From Cavia porcellus (Eukaryota; Chordata; Mammalia; Rodentia; Caviidae): a stretch of DNA of 64,000 nt. The translations under genes were made by a program, and so were the position numbers. The stretch is from the NCBI RefSeq assembly GCF_034190915.1, contig NW_026947484.1, positions 206,472,657 to 206,536,656 of the forward strand. The letters run 5' to 3'. The notes below the pieces were generated by a model. That model searched no databases. It worked only from the letters and a program-made list of their open reading frames with translations, and was not told the origin of the DNA. Shown in pieces: positions 19,058 to 32,254 of the stretch (position 1 is the stretch's first letter; each line of letters starts with the position of its first letter).

Positions 19058-21445
19058 GTTTTAAACTAAAACTAGACCCATGCCTATCACCACGTACTAA
19101 AATAAAATCTAAATGGATCAAAGATCTGAATAGTAAAACAGAAACACTAAATCTATGGAAGACAAATTGGGTAAAAACCTTGAAGACATAGGAGTAGGTA
19201 GAGAATTCATGAACAGGACCCAAACTGCATGGGAAATACTTCCCAGAATCAATAACTGGGATCACCTCTTATTAAAAAGTTTCTGCACGTCAAAACAAAT
19301 CTCCAGCATAGTGAAAAGAAAACCCACAAACTGGGAAAAAATCTTAGTGAACTGTTCCTCAGACAAAGGACTTCTGTCTAAAACATGTAAAGAATTAAAA
19401 AAAAAAATTCAAAAACCCAATCCAAATATGGGCATCTGAGATGAATATACAATTCTCAGATGAAGAAATATAAATGGCAAATAAATACATGAAAAAATAT
19501 TCATCATTAGTCATTAGAGAAATGCAAATTAAAACCACACTGAGATTTCATCTCACTCCTGAAAGAATGGCCAAGATCAAGAAAACCACCAACAACAAAT
19601 GCTGGAGAGGCTTTGCAGAAAAAGGAACTCTCCTGCACTGTTTTTGGGAGGGTAGACTGGTGTAACCATTGTGGAAGTCAGTCTGGAGATTTCACAGAAA
19701 GCTGGGATTGGAAGCCCCATTTGACCCAGCTATTCCACTTCTAGGCATATTCCCAGAAGAACTGAAAACATCAAACCACAGTGATATATGTGCACCCATG
19801 TTTATAGAAGCACAATTTGTAATAGCCAGATCTTGGAAACAACTTAAGTGTCCATCAACTGACGAATGGATGAAAAAGTTGTGGTATTTTCATACAATGG
19901 AGTACTACTCAGCCATAAATAATGATCACATTGAGATATTTATAAATAAATGGATGCAGCTTGAGACCATACTCATAAATGAAATAAATCAAACTCACAT
20001 GTATAAATACTGAATAGTTTCCCTAGTGTAAGAAATGATAAGAATACATAAAAGTATGTGGTAATTATGATTACCAATCACATTGGTTTGAAGTGAGATA
20101 GTGTTTTCACTCATTAATTGGAAGGGTTTTAATCTGGGTTGTTCGATTTTATTATCTGTGAAAGTATGAATAGCTATTTTGAAGAAAACAAGACATCATA
20201 ATAGCTAGTGCTGATTTAATACCATCTTGTTTTGAAGTCCCATCAAGCTGTTCTTCATCTGTTTCCATTCATTTTAACATGTTGTATCTTATTTTGTTTT
20301 AATATATGTGATAGTATAAACAAATTTTTTTATAGGGAAAGAGATGATATAGAAACCCTTGTTCATTTTCTTATAGCTGTTTCCAAATACTGAGTAATAC
20401 TTTCATTCTCTTGAATGGTTTCATACTGTTTTGATATGTTTGATACTGTAGTATATGAAGTTATACTCAAATATTTCAAGGAAAGAGACACTATGGTAAC
20501 TACTATTATGTCAGGTTATCTGGTGGGGAAACACTATGATGTTTAAATTGTTCTGCTCTGAACTGTGTTGTTTTGTTGTTATGTCCTGTTTTTTGGCTCA
20601 ATCTCCCCTTGTTTTCCTTTTTTAAAAAATAATTTATTTTTTCATATTAATTTTTTAATTAAGGGAAAATAAATTTAAAAATAGCGGGATATATTATAGT
20701 AACATTTTTGTTTTCCTATTAACCTGATTTGAACCCCTGTATTGCTTCTCCCCTTCTTGCTTTGACTGATTTTACTCTATTCTGTTTTGTTTGATAGTAT
20801 CAAGTTTGAGGGTATAGGCAACCACTTTGAAAGCAATAAGATTTACTGTGAAGCCCATTATGGTTTGACTATTGTCTTCTTTTGAAGTCATGTAAGGTCT
20901 CCAATGTTTAGGTCTTATTGGTTTTGTTCTGTACTGTTTTGTTGAATTCTATTATACGTGATGATATAGGCAACTCTTTTTAAGATAGCAAGAGGCATAA
21001 TGGTAACCATTGTTGATCATCTGGTATTCTGTTTTTACATCATGTACTGTGTCCATGCTTGTGTTCTGACTGTTTTGCTCTGTCACATTTGGCTTTTTTC
21101 TCTTCAAAACAAAAGTAATAACTGGGGAGTAATACAACCCAAAATGTGTAATTGTTATTGTAAAAAAGAGAGGAAAAGAAAGTGCTCTAAAGGATATAAC
21201 TGCATGTATATTTAAGTGTGTAAGATATGTGTAAGATAAGTGTGTAAGAACAGAACTGTTTGCAATCTCACTGTTTGAATGTCCATTTGTATGCTTTAAT
21301 TTTGTAGTTTGAACAACTACTTCTAAGATGACCAATTGTAATCTATTAACTAGTGATTTCTTACTATATAATTTTTCTTGAAAATTTGTATTAAGCGTAC
21401 CCTTTTACTGTTTTGTTTTTTCTCTTTAAATAAAAATAATATCAC
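19058..21445 (+). mobile_element. 5'-truncated L1 of the local rodent family: ORF2 C-terminus plus 3'UTR
   Basis: Plus frames at 19155-19439, 19474-19665 and 19669-20013 carry the ORF2 C-terminal region in order: [35 protein letters not shown]...[32 protein letters not shown]. This is the carboxyl portion after the reverse transcriptase, including the cysteine-bearing segment. A stop at 19663-19665 (TAA) stands where the sister copy at 44231-44233 has CAA. The long 3'UTR (20014-21445) ends in AAATAAAAATAAT without a clear poly(A). The 5' join is near 19058; no target duplication was identified. Confidence 0.9.
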
Positions 21446-21814
21446 ATAAGCTCATGTAATAACACTTTTATTTACATAAAGAAGAAAGATGAATAATGAT
21501 AATGCAGATTCATTGTAATTTTCAACTATCAGAGAACTCATCATTCTTATGTTATTATATGAACATAAAAAAAGCAATTGGAGGTCTATGAAAAGTTCAG
21601 AGGTGAAAACTGTGAGATCAAAGAAAGTGGTCTGTCAGCTACATGTTCTTATCCTTCATTCAGCTACAGCTCAACATTTGCCTTTCAGTTGTGAGCGTTT
21701 GAAACATTTTTTGAAAGCTGTTGCGTCCTGTGTGCAGCCTTCATGAGGAAGTGAACTACTGGACTAAAAGAGTAACTAATCACAACAAATAAATTTAGAT
21801 AGCTTTTAGAAAGA
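21446..21814. other. Unassigned sequence
   Basis: No repeat or gene recognised. The plus frame 21549-21746 has no identifiable domain. Confidence 0.45.
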
Positions 21815-22020
21815 AGGCATTATGCTGGTACTTCGTGTATATGATCTAAAATAATTATTCTAGCAAGCCTAAGTTTGATGTTGCTGTTATCATTTTAAAA
21901 AGAAAGTGGTTAAGACTGAGTGAATTACCTAAACTCAGAGAGTTGGTAAGTATCATAGCTGAGATGTGATCCAATTTAACTTGAAATGGACTCTAACATC
22001 TAGCTCTTCCCAGCCTTGAA
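21815..22020 (+). mobile_element. MIR SINE
   Basis: The order ATCATTTTAAAAAGAAAGTGG, TTAAGACTGAGTGAATTACC, CTCAGAGAGTTGGTAAG and ATCTAGCTCTTCCCAGCC follows the MIR core and 3' section (GAGGTTAAGTAACTTGCCC...CAGCTAGTAAGTGG). Well diverged, as expected of this ancient family. Confidence 0.55.
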
Positions 22021-22779
22021 TTCAATATATGGTCTCTCTCTGATGGACAGGATAAATTGTCTTCCAGGCATTGCAATTGTTCTTTCTCTGAAGATTCCAC
22101 TTAGAATGGTCTTTTTTAATTTAGTATGAGAGCTTCACAAACATTACCCATATAGCATCACAGAAGTAATTTTAAAGGTTCAGAGAGTAAAAACAGATAT
22201 CACTTCCATATACTGTATTCTTTAGTGGGTATTGCTGTTTGTATATTTTATAGGCACTTCAAATTCAAGAAGTTAAAATCTGAAAAGTATTTCTTCACAA
22301 AATTCATTTTGTGTATATATTCCCTCTTTCTGTGAATCAAATTTCCTTCTAATCTACCAAACTCTACATTCAAGTTATTATTATCTAAAATTTCTAACCT
22401 TTTAATAGAGTTACAATTAGTATTTATTTCAAGGGTTACTTATCTTTTCTCACCATTTTACTTAAGAATTGTATTGGTGGTTTACTATCAGTAATCTTAT
22501 ATCTCAGTCCAAATTCTCGAGTATAACAAGAGAAAATTTTCTAAAAATAATAAATTCAATATATAGTCTCTATTCAAAGACGTTCTAGGTTCCAGATAAT
22601 TTAGCATGCATGGGAGGTCACTCACAGTTTGGTCTTGCTTACTATTTCTATCTTCTCATTAAATCTTGCATCCTGGTATCCTATTTCGAAGGTGAATACA
22701 ACTGCTTGAAATCTCTACTTCTGTCCTTATTTTAGTCTTTGTAATAGAGTTCATTCTTCCACCTTCTACTTGTTATTCT
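22021..22779. other. Unassigned AT-rich sequence
   Basis: Nothing recognised. Confidence 0.5.
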
Positions 22780-23085
22780 CAAATGCTTACATGGTAGGAA
22801 ATACCTTCTTATTGCAAGATTCAGCTCAAGAATAAATTCCTTCACAAAAGTATTGTGACTTGTCGTTATAAGTTGATATATCTACTTCTCCATCTATGCA
22901 TTCTCCTTTTTACCCTCTGCATGTTTAACTGTCTGTCATTGCAAGCAGAATTTATTTCCTCCTATCCCTGTCAGTCTTTGACTTGATTATAAGTGCCCAA
23001 ATGACAGCAGGGCTTGTCTCACTGTCTTCAACAGAACTAAGATGTAATAGTTACACAGTTCTCAGAAACTTGTAGAATGAACATA
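22780..23085 (+). mobile_element. L2 LINE 3' end (tentative)
   Basis: AAATTCCTTCACAAAAGTATTGTGAC, CATGTTTAACTGTCTGTC and TTGACTTGATTATAAGTGCCC, then GACAGCAGGGCTTGTCTCACTGTCTTC, follow the order of the L2 3' end (a stretch ending in GGGCAGGGACTGTGTC). Confidence 0.55.
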
Positions 23086-24559
23086 AAATCACAAATCAAA
23101 AGTCTCTTACATGACATTAGATTAGAAATAATGTAAAGGAATAGAACGATAGTCAGTTGAATAGTTTGGATCTTCTATATTTTATGTTTGTTATACCTAA
23201 AAATTTGTGTTTCTAGGAGACTATGTAATTATACTTACTGTATAATGTGTACTCTGAAGTTCCCTTTTGAGGTACCTATACATGAATTACTTCTAAATAA
23301 ATTACTTAAATGTAGGTGTAGAAGAAATTGTTCAGCCTAAACCTATGGCAAAATTAACATTTGTTCCTAATAAAGGGAATAGATTTTATTGCCTTAACAG
23401 AGCTTGGGTCTAGTAATGTGGGGATGAAACTATTTTTTCCATGAAAGTGCATAACAGAAATCAATGTAATGGTAGGCAGTTCAGAAAATTAGATATAATT
23501 CATTAAATAAATGAGATGCAATTAAAACAAAACATTTTAGAAAAATTAAGCATCATCTAAAAGCTGGTAGCTTAGTTGTCTGTATGTATTTGCATGTGTT
23601 TGTAGTTCATTTCCACAGATCTATGTGTGTAGCTCATTTGGATATCATCTATGAGTTGCAGCTGCTGTTTAAGGCGCAAGTGTTTCAATATTCTGAGATG
23701 ATAAGAGTCAATTTAGAGTCAAGTAATCAAAAACATAATCAACTTGTATATAAACTTACTACTTAAGGGCAGCATGGTAATTACAATGCATGGTCACAGT
23801 ATTTTGAGCTTCTGAGAAATTATGTGTTAGTTTTTCTTCTTTTGATTCATCCAAAGCTACCCTGGTTTGAGTGTATTTTTCCACAGTTCATCTTTAGATG
23901 ATTTTTTTAGATTTATGTTTATACGATTGATGCATAGAACAAATAGGCTCATAGGTGGTAGTTTCTAAATAGGAGAAAATAGGTCAAATAAAATCAGATG
24001 AAACTTCTATTTTCCCTAGATCTGGAATTTAGGCATGTAAAACCAGAGAATGATGTCATTCTGCAAACAAGTGAAGTAATCTGGGTTCTGCACCTCCGGT
24101 GCACAGTTCCTCATCTCAGCACACAGACAAACAAGTTGTTTTAATGTAGAAAGAGTTCTCAGATGTATATTCACCTTATTCTTTTGAATTCCATTGATGC
24201 AACCTATGTTTGCTAAAGTGTACTAATGCTAATGAAAACGCCCTTTCAATTTGTAGTTTCTAGTTCTGCTACTGTCTCAGATGTGCCCGAGTTAAATAGT
24301 GGAAACTAATATTTTTTTTCTAACTTCCTCCTTTCTTTGTCTTTTAACTCCTTTTTTTTTTCTTCATTCACTTAATCAAATCACATGTTAACATCGGACA
24401 GATACTGAACTCCTCAATGAGCTGCCTATCAGCTGATTTTTCTGCTATTTCTTTAAGGAAGAACTCTATGCCCTTGTCAAAAGTCCATTTTTCTCCCACT
24501 TCAAACCTTTTAAAATTATGTTCTCTTTCCTTCTTCTCCTCCCTGAAGTTGTAGATATA
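23086..24559. other. Unassigned sequence
   Basis: No gene or strong repeat. Pyrimidine-rich tracts occur near 24309-24361. Confidence 0.5.
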
Positions 24560-24790
24560 GTATTAGTATTACTAATTAGATACTACAATCTAGGTAGAGT
24601 GGTAGTCACTGAATATATATCATTGCACCACATCTTAGTGAAACAGCACTGTTTCAGTGAAACAGAATCAATTACTTCACATTTCACTCTTGAGAAAAAT
24701 AAGGTCCAAAGTCACTTGCCTAAATGCTCAGAGCTAGCTGGCACATAAATCATGAAAAGAATCCAATGTGTCTAACCAAAGCTCATTTTC
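24560..24790 (+). mobile_element. MIR SINE
   Basis: GAAAAATAAGGTCCAAAGTCACTTGCC, AATGCTCAGAGCTAGCTGGCAC and CCAATGTGTCTAACCAAAGCTCATTTTC match MIR landmarks (GGAAACTGAGGC...CACTTGCCCAAGGTCACACAGCTAG...). A short duplication of CAGTGAAACAG lies near 24640-24665. Confidence 0.6.
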
Positions 24791-25717
24791 TTTTATTGCT
24801 AACTTACTTATTTTTCTGGTAGAGTTAAAGTTAATTTATAGGTTTCACAGGTTTTGGAAACTGACATTGAAATTCTTATGAGGGTTGTCCAGCATTATGA
24901 CATATTTAATGTTGATTTGTCTTCTAAGGAACTCGTTTTCAAAGTAAATTTGTAGAAAACTGTAATGTGTGAATATAACAGCAATTACTTTCAGAATTTA
25001 TTTGGATGCTTATAGTTTTATAATTAAATCAATAATTGAACATAAAATATTTTGATGGAACTTACATTTTTTAAGGAGTAGGTCCTAATAATAATGGATG
25101 TTCATAAAGATCAGTACAAACTGAATAAATCTCAGAGTCTTTCTCCCACATTCTGAGGTTATCAACCCATCTGGACTCAGAATTTGAATAATGAGAATGT
25201 AATTTCTCTTGATATTTGAAAGAAAACTATTATTGTGAAATTCTAAATTATAAAGTGAAGAGAGTGGATGTTTATCAAAAAGACTTTGAAATAATCACCA
25301 AATTCTTTCCACTACACAGGATAGTTTACAAGTTACAGAATATTTTCCCTGCTTTAATGAGCAACATCAGACCACTTTTTAAAAGACCCCAAAATGAAAT
25401 AACAGTTTCCACTTTCCAGCATGTGAATACTTATCCCAAATCCATTAGTCATTTAAGAGTGCTGAATATCATGAAGAATATAAATATCGTTTAAGATACA
25501 GTTCTTGACCGTAAGCAGTCAATAGTTTTTCAAAATAATTGTTAAAATAGATGCTTGCAACTTTTAGTAGATTTTGAGGAGCAGAAAAAGAAAATTCTCA
25601 AGTGTGAACTCACAAATAGGTTTCCTCTTGCCTTGGTGGGAAAATTTTATTGAGTATTTTTATATGATGAGAGAATCACATTCCTGGCCTCACACAGAAT
25701 TTAAAAACTTAATGACA
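24791..25717. other. Unassigned AT-rich sequence
   Basis: Contains a 92-codon plus frame (25216-25494) with no recognisable domain or splice context. Confidence 0.5.
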
Positions 25718-25888
25718 GGTTAGGTATAATGGCATATGCCTGTAGTCTCAGCACTCAGAAGGCTGAGGCAGGAGGAGTGCTGCAAGTTCAAGGCCAGCCT
25801 GGACTACAAAGGAGATTGAAGGCCTGAAGTGTATAGTGAAATTATGTCTCAAAAAATCAAAAGTAAATAAATAAATAAATAAATAAAG
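25718..25888 (+). mobile_element. B1 SINE with (AAAT)n tail
   Basis: 7SL-derived: GCCTGTAGTCTCAGCACTCAG (A box region), GGCTGAGGCAGGAGGAGTGC and AAGTTCAAGGCCAGCCTGGA (B box), ending in a TAAATAAATAAATAAA tail. The flanks TAATGACA and TAAAGACA may be a degraded target duplication. Confidence 0.95.
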
Positions 25889-26987
25889 ACAGATACACAG
25901 AAAATAGTTCTAATTCTCAGTGCCTGGTTATTAACCTATGTTACAGCAATACTAACACATCAGTCTGGATGCATGTTAAAGTGCTCTTCTTGAAAAGAAA
26001 CTCTTGCTTTGAAAATGATATTTTAATTTTTGTAGTATTGTGGAAAGCAATTGTAAGTTGTTATTGCTGGTGGTGTATGTGCATCAGGAAAAGAACTGAG
26101 ACAGAGAGTAGGCGATACTGAAATACATGCGAGACTTTTCAAGATTATATTGTTATTGAACATAGATAACATCATCTTTTAAACTTTGATTTTTAAAACT
26201 ATATGTAGACCCCTAGTCAGATATTTGAATTTTAATCTTTCCTGACACTTCTAAGTAAAGCTTTGTAATCCTTGTGGTTATTTTATGTTGACACCAGATA
26301 TTAGTAGATCACTAAGATATGGTTGTTATGGTGATAGGGCAATGGAGTATCATACATAATTTTACAGCACAGAGAAGAATTTGGATTTCAAGCTTTCAGT
26401 GAAAATCTTCTACGTGAGGCCCATATATCATACTGCCTATTTCCATCATTCTGTTATGTCTCATGGGGGGTCAATGAATGTCTCACACACCTTGTAACCC
26501 AGATCATATCGTGTAATAAGGTCTTTCAATTTCCTCATGATCTTAGGAGAGAAGAGCCAAGGGAAAAGATTTTCTTATATTGGTGAAATATATTTTGGCA
26601 TTTATAGTTTTCTATTCAGTTAGGGTAGAAGTTCTGTTAGATATCTGGATGCATCTTTGGAATAATTCTGTAAAAATTAAGTTCTTAGGGTAGATTCTCA
26701 ATTTCTGTATGCTATTTCATATGTGCAAGCCCTTGCTAAGAAACTGAACAAAAATCTTGACGCTGTTAGAAAAGAGGAAACATTATATTGTATTTGACAT
26801 TTTGGGTTTTTTTTTTTTGACTAGGTAAACATTTCTTTCTTAAATATGATTGATGCTTTTAGGTTTTCCTGAATGGGTATTAGACAAATTATAAATATTC
26901 ATCTTACTTTTGATTTCTAATAAGTTAGATAAGTTTATGGGGACATTAAGCAGTCTAAACTGAAAACTAGTTTTCTTTTAGCTTATC
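25889..26987. other. Unassigned AT-rich sequence
   Basis: No element recognised; a ten-T run is near 26808. Confidence 0.5.
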
Positions 26988-27340
26988 TTTTATGGTTTAT
27001 AATAAGATCAGCCCCCAAAAGCATCCTGTGATTAGAGGGAGGACTTTTGTAAGCGATTGAATCATGGTGATGATATAGCTTCCTTCCTCTTAGGAGGTGA
27101 GGTGTGCTCACAAGAGGTGCTCACTAGGGGTTTGGCCTGGAAAGGCGCATCTCTCCGCCCGACTCCTCTCTTCCCTTTCAGCTTCCCGGATGCCATGAGG
27201 TGAGCAGCACTTCCTCTGCTATGCTCCTTCTCCGTACTATTTATGCCTTGGTGCCAGACAACCAAGGATTGTAATGGTGAGCCAAGATAAAATCATTCTC
27301 CTTAAAGTTGTGGGTGTTGGCTAATACATCTCAGGGGTGA
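26988..27340 (+). mobile_element. MaLR (MST/MLT-like) LTR
   Basis: Starts near TTATGGTTTATAATAAG, then CAGCCCCCAAAAGCATCC, TTGGCCTGGAAAGGCGC, CCCTTTCAGCTTCCCGGATG, CCATGAGGTGAGCAGC and GAGCCAAGATAAAATCATTCTCC, the usual order of this LTR group on the plus strand. The AATAAA is degraded to GATAAAAT. Minus-strand frame 27062-27265 is its shadow. Confidence 0.75.
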
Positions 27341-27789
27341 GAAAGGATCTAAGGCATTATATAGTTGATATACTCCCTATGAAAGTATGGTTTGTGACGA
27401 ATTACCAATTAAATATTATAATTTGAGAATCATATACACACATACATATATAATTTCAAAGATCGATAACTTTTAAAATATTACATAAACATAACAGAAA
27501 ATCATAATGTACAATCTAAATGACTTTACAGTCTTTTAGAATGTAAATTTTAGGTAGGAATTGAGATAACCAATTTTCAAGGTAGAAAAGGTTAATATTT
27601 AATTTCATCCTGGAGGTAGGTAGTTAAACTACATTTGCTAAAGAAATACCTTTCCTGTAACCTCATTTTTCTTTCTCTATCTTTTCAAAAGTCATAAGTG
27701 TTACTTTAGCTTTGTTGTTGTTTTCTTCCTTTTCTTTTTGAATCTCTACTAAGCAAAGCAGTAGAACAGAATCAATTACTCTAGTTTAT
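27341..27789. other. Unassigned sequence
   Basis: Nothing recognised. Confidence 0.45.
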
Positions 27790-28160
27790 TTGATAATGTT
27801 TCTTCAATCTTTTATCTTTGCCACCAGTCAAATCCAGGTCCTTATTCTCTGAAATAATCTCTCTCTTATGAATGCCATTCCATAAATCTCAGTCCTCGTA
27901 ATCATCAGATCAGTCTTCCAAATCTATATGTTTCACTATGCCTTCTCTTGCAAAAGCAAACTTCCTTTATATCCATTTATCATAAGACTTTGCACCTTGT
28001 AGGACTTGCTTCCTGTTCCTAGTGTAACTGGTCCTCGACCACTTTCCTCCACTTTACACTCCAACCTTATTTTCACTTGCCCCTTCGCTGAAATTCTGTG
28101 CTATAGACAGAATGCCTTACTAGCTGCAGAACGCCACATTGTCATGCACTATCCATCCCT
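27790..28160 (+). mobile_element. L2 LINE fragment (tentative)
   Basis: CTTTCCTCCACTTTACACTCCAACC, TTCACTTGCCCCTTCGCTGAAATTCTGTG and the surrounding pyrimidine-rich text are in the style and order of L2. Weak. Confidence 0.35.
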
Positions 28161-28574
28161 GCTCCTCCACTTTGTACTGGCTTTGTTTACTTCTATCAAA
28201 ATACAAGTTCTTCCCTCTTGATACAATGATTTTGTCAAGACTTTCCTACAAAGATTTAGAAGTGTGTGAACTTTTATATCACTTAAATCCATACAACTTT
28301 GTGGTGTTTTAAAATTAGTGTGTTTCTGTGTTAGTATGTTTGTGTGTGTTTGTCCCTGCATGTAAGTTTATATACGTGCACATCCTTATATATTGATACA
28401 TGTACCTCTCTGTCTCTCTTTCATGTGTGTAAGACAGAAATCAGACTCTCTGCATTTTTCATCCTAGTTTTACTGTTTAAAAGACACTTGATCTTTCTTG
28501 GATAAGTTATCTAATGACACTTGACTTGAATATTTTCTTTCATAAAATAGACTAATGAAAGCTGCCTATCTTTA
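28161..28574. other. Unassigned sequence with short GT-rich tract
   Basis: An imperfect GT-rich run is at about 28315-28352. No other feature is recognised. Confidence 0.45.
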
Positions 28575-28862
28575 TTAACTTCCTAGGGCTGCTTCAAAAT
28601 GATATCTCAAATTTAGTGGCGTAAAGCAGGATGAATTTATTCTCTGATGGTTCTGGATTATATAATTATGAAATCATGGGCTACACTCTTTCTGAAGGGC
28701 ATACAGGAGGCCACTGCTTACTTCTTAGCTTCCAACTGTTTCTGGAAATTTTTCGTGTTCTTTGGCTTGTAGATGGATCCGTCTAATCTCTGCCTCCACC
28801 TTCACTTGAGTCTTCTGTTTCTTTTATTATCATTCATTATTAATATTTTATTTTTATGTGTG
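28575..28862 (-). mobile_element. MLT1-type MaLR LTR, reversed
   Basis: TATTAACTTCCTAGGGCTGC, ATCTCAAATTTAGTGGCGTAAA, AATTTATTCTCTGATGGTTCTGG and TCTTTGGCTTGTAGATGGATCC are the antisense landmarks of MLT1 LTRs in the right order. Confidence 0.75.
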
Positions 28863-29759
28863 TCCTTACAGATTTTTTCTATTGAAAGCTTGCAATTTAT
28901 ATAATATAGGCTGACATGACTGCTTTCTAAAAGCATGTTATAAACACTTTCTATTTATCTTCAACTACTCTTCAAGAATGTGATGTAACTTTAATTACAT
29001 TTTTAAAAATTTTAATTTTAAATTTATATGTTTGCAGTTTTCCCAGTTTACAATTGTCTTGGGGAATGGTTGCATGTGCACACTGAGAATGTTCCTATGG
29101 TTTATATAAAGGTTCAATCACAGTATTAAACCAGTACGGTCTCATCTTCCCTAATTAATTTTTTTAAATGATGGTACAGACATTTTTTAAATGATGAGAT
29201 TCTGAGATTCAATGTAGACATACATTTTTGGAGGACGTTGCATCTAGTATACTACCTCAGAAGTGTTTTAAGCATTCAATTGAATAATGAAGTGCTTTGG
29301 GACTGGTAAGTGTTCACAAATATTGTTAGCAGTATTGGCACTATTTGATAAATTTCTTACATAAGAAATCAGAAAAAAAACTTAAAAAGTTAAGAAATTG
29401 ACAAGAATGCTATTAAATATATTATTCTGTTTAAAGACAGGACTAAATTTAACTTTTAATTTTTATCATATCACATTCTTTTTTCAGGGAAAGCAACTTT
29501 TAAACTGACAAGTATAGAATAAACATACACAGTTAAGAGAAAATTTGAGGCAGGACAGATGATTGTGGACAGTATCATCTTTTAAATAAAGCTGCTTCCT
29601 CAGAAACAAATTATATTTTTAGAGAAGAAAGTTCAATGAAATTGCAAGAGGTGGAAAATCAGTCACCTGTTAATTTAAAGAACTGCTGGATTTGGGAGAA
29701 TATCAGAAAAAGCAGTTTTTGTAAATGTGCAGAATTTTGGAATAATAAATTTTTACTGG
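28863..29759. other. Unassigned AT-rich sequence
   Basis: No gene or named repeat. The left target duplication of the following B1 is at 29751-29759. Confidence 0.5.
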
Positions 29760-29920
29760 TAGTTTAAAAAATATTAAAAAAAAATTTTGACATGGGATCT
29801 ATGTAATTCGGGCCGGTCTTGAACTCACTATGTAGCCCTGGCCGGCTCCAAACTCATAGTGATCCTCCTGCTTCTGCCTCCTGAGTGCTGTAATTACAGG
29901 TGTGTGCCATCATTTCTGGC
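29760..29920 (-). mobile_element. B1 SINE, reversed, with 9-bp TSD
   Basis: Antisense B1: T/A-rich tail side at left, then GGCCGGTCTTGAACTCACTATGTAG, GATCCTCCTGCTTCTGCCTCC and GAGTGCTGTAATTACAGGTGTG. TTTTACTGG flanks it at 29751-29759 and 29921-29929. Confidence 0.95.
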
Positions 29921-29929
29921 TTTTACTGG

Positions 29930-30657
29930 AGAAATGAGCTTATGAAGTGGATATCCCTTCCAAACAAACTTAGGAAAGAATACTATCCGGCTGTAGCATT
30001 CATTTGAGAGTGATACAGGTCACATTTAAGTCATTTCCTTTAGTTAGCATAATTTAGGTATCTAGACCAACAGAATATTTCCCAAAGTTTTTCATATTAT
30101 TATCAATAAATACAAGAATGTGAGAATGTCAATTTCATATTTTGGGGAAAATTTAACAGCAGCATAGCACAACTATATCCAAAGAAATTTAAATGCAAAT
30201 AAAGTTAGAAGCAGAAAGGGAACAGTACTGTGGATTCACCATTCAAAATTATCATAATGTAAAATTCTGGTCAAGGTGGCTTCATAAACTAATGCTGTAA
30301 TTCTTCCCTGTAGTTCACATTCCCGTGTAAAGTGGAACATCACAAAATAAAAATATACCCTTCCAGACTGGAAAACAACACAGGTTAAACCATTAACAAA
30401 AGAAAAAGCATCTCCATAAACTGAAGTAGAATAGAAAATGATCATACAGGGGAACCACTTACCAGTTAGCCTGGGAACTCCTATAGATAGCTGTGACTTT
30501 GTTGGTCTCCAGACTGAGAAAAGGGAGCAAAGGTAACCTGTGGAGGTGAGACCCAAAACTCTGCTTGAATCCAGGGAGTGGGCGGGAGGCTGACAGAAGT
30601 GGCCTGGGAGAATACAAAGAAACTAGTGAAAAACTGCGGGTATGTGGAGCATTGCAT
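29930..30657. other. Unassigned sequence
   Basis: A 106-codon minus frame (30236-30556) and a 64-codon minus frame overlap here; neither shows a known domain, and both are treated as chance. Confidence 0.45.
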
Positions 30658-31005
30658 GTGTCTTAGTTTGAGCAAGCTGCTATATCAGAATACTGTATCC
30701 TTCTGGCTCATAAAGAATAGAAGTTCATTTTCTTTTCTGGATGCTAGACTGTGAGAAATCAGGCACCAACATCGTTGGGCTCTGGGAGGGCCCCTTCTGT
30801 GTCACACACTTCTGACTTCTCCATATCCTCACATGGCACAGATTGCTTTATGAGGGCCCAGGGATAAGAGCACTGGTCTCAGTCATGAAAAATTCACTCT
30901 TAGACCCTAAATAGCTACTAAAGGCCCTGCTGCCTAGAACCATCACATTAGGTATTAGAAATTTACTGAACACATTTTGGGGACACAAATATTCAGTTTA
31001 TAAAA
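30658..31005 (-). mobile_element. MLT1-type MaLR LTR, reversed
   Basis: TGTCTTAGTTTGAGCAAGC at 30658, CCATATCCTCACATGGCACAG, TATGAGGGCCCAGGGATAAGAGCACTGG, ATCACATTAGGTATTAGAA and TTTTGGGGACACAAATATTCAG follow MLT1 antisense from one end to the other, so this copy is close to full length. Confidence 0.85.
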
Positions 31006-32254
31006 AGACAAAAACAGCCAAACAAGAAAACAGAATACCACACAGAGCCTCCTGACCAGAAGGGAAGAGAGCTGTACCCTGGTTCACTCTCCTGGATATG
31101 CGGCCTTGCCAACAGTAAAATAAAAAGAACCCCAGAATTCTGTTAGACAATTTGGAAGGTGAGAACTTCAAATTCTTTCGATGTAGAAAGGGAGACGCAG
31201 AGAAAAATGGAGAAAGTAATTAAAATCATAAACAAAAAAAAAAGAATATTCAAGACAAGTTTACAAACCAAATTCCAAATCATAGTGTTATAAAAGACAG
31301 CTCATTAATACCCAGAACATGAATACCTTCTTGTAGAATAATTGCACAATGAATTTATGTGTTTATCTAAAATATTCTCGGGTAATTTTTATTAAAAATA
31401 CTATGCCATTTTATATATATCATATATACATACATGTATATATTTACATAGTATAGAGTAACAAAATAGATCAGATGTTTATACAAGAAGGAAGCATGAG
31501 AAAATAAATAAATGTATAGTCACTGAAGTATTGTAAAATGCAACAAATAAGATATTCCCTAGATCATACATGGTAAATGAGTTTTTAAGACTGAAGGTGC
31601 TGCTGAGAAATTCACTCAAATCAGCTCACAGGAAAGAAAATATGAATGAGAAGTCTGAAGCTTCAGAGGGCAGAGGAGAGAGATGAACGAAGCACTGGAG
31701 GAGCACATCGTAGAGCATCAACATGAAGTAAATTCTATGAATTCCCAAAGTTGAACTGTGGGAGCTGGAGACCCAAAGAATGGGTAGAATAACTCCATAG
31801 TATAACAGATATTGTGAAACTATAGAATGTCAGTTTCAAGAAAAGCTTACTGATGGAAACCAGTAAGACTAATGGTGTGTTTCAGAGGAATAACACAAAA
31901 ACTTTCCATGAGGCAGTGTTCAGCCCAGCATCTCATGTCAAGTGTATTATCATTCAAGATATTTTTCTGAAGGATAATATAGAAAAATGAAATTTTCAAC
32001 TTAGATTAAAACTTCCTTAAGAGAAAATTTGTGGTTAGTAAAGAAATTAAAAACATTTAAATTATTTACTGAGTGCAAAATAACATTTTTAAAGGATAAA
32101 TATGCAACATTAGACAATTAAAGGGGAAAATTAATGTGCTTCAATTGGTAGTATAATTGTTTTGAATTTGTGAAACATTTGGGATGAGATGAAAATATAA
32201 AGCAAGCTTTTCTTTGTTATAACAATTTACAGTTCAGTATGAGTGTCAAAAATT
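31006..32254. other. Unassigned AT-rich sequence
   Basis: A-rich text with a TATA-rich patch at 31412-31445. Some of it has the flavour of very old L1 but no landmark is firm. Confidence 0.4.
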
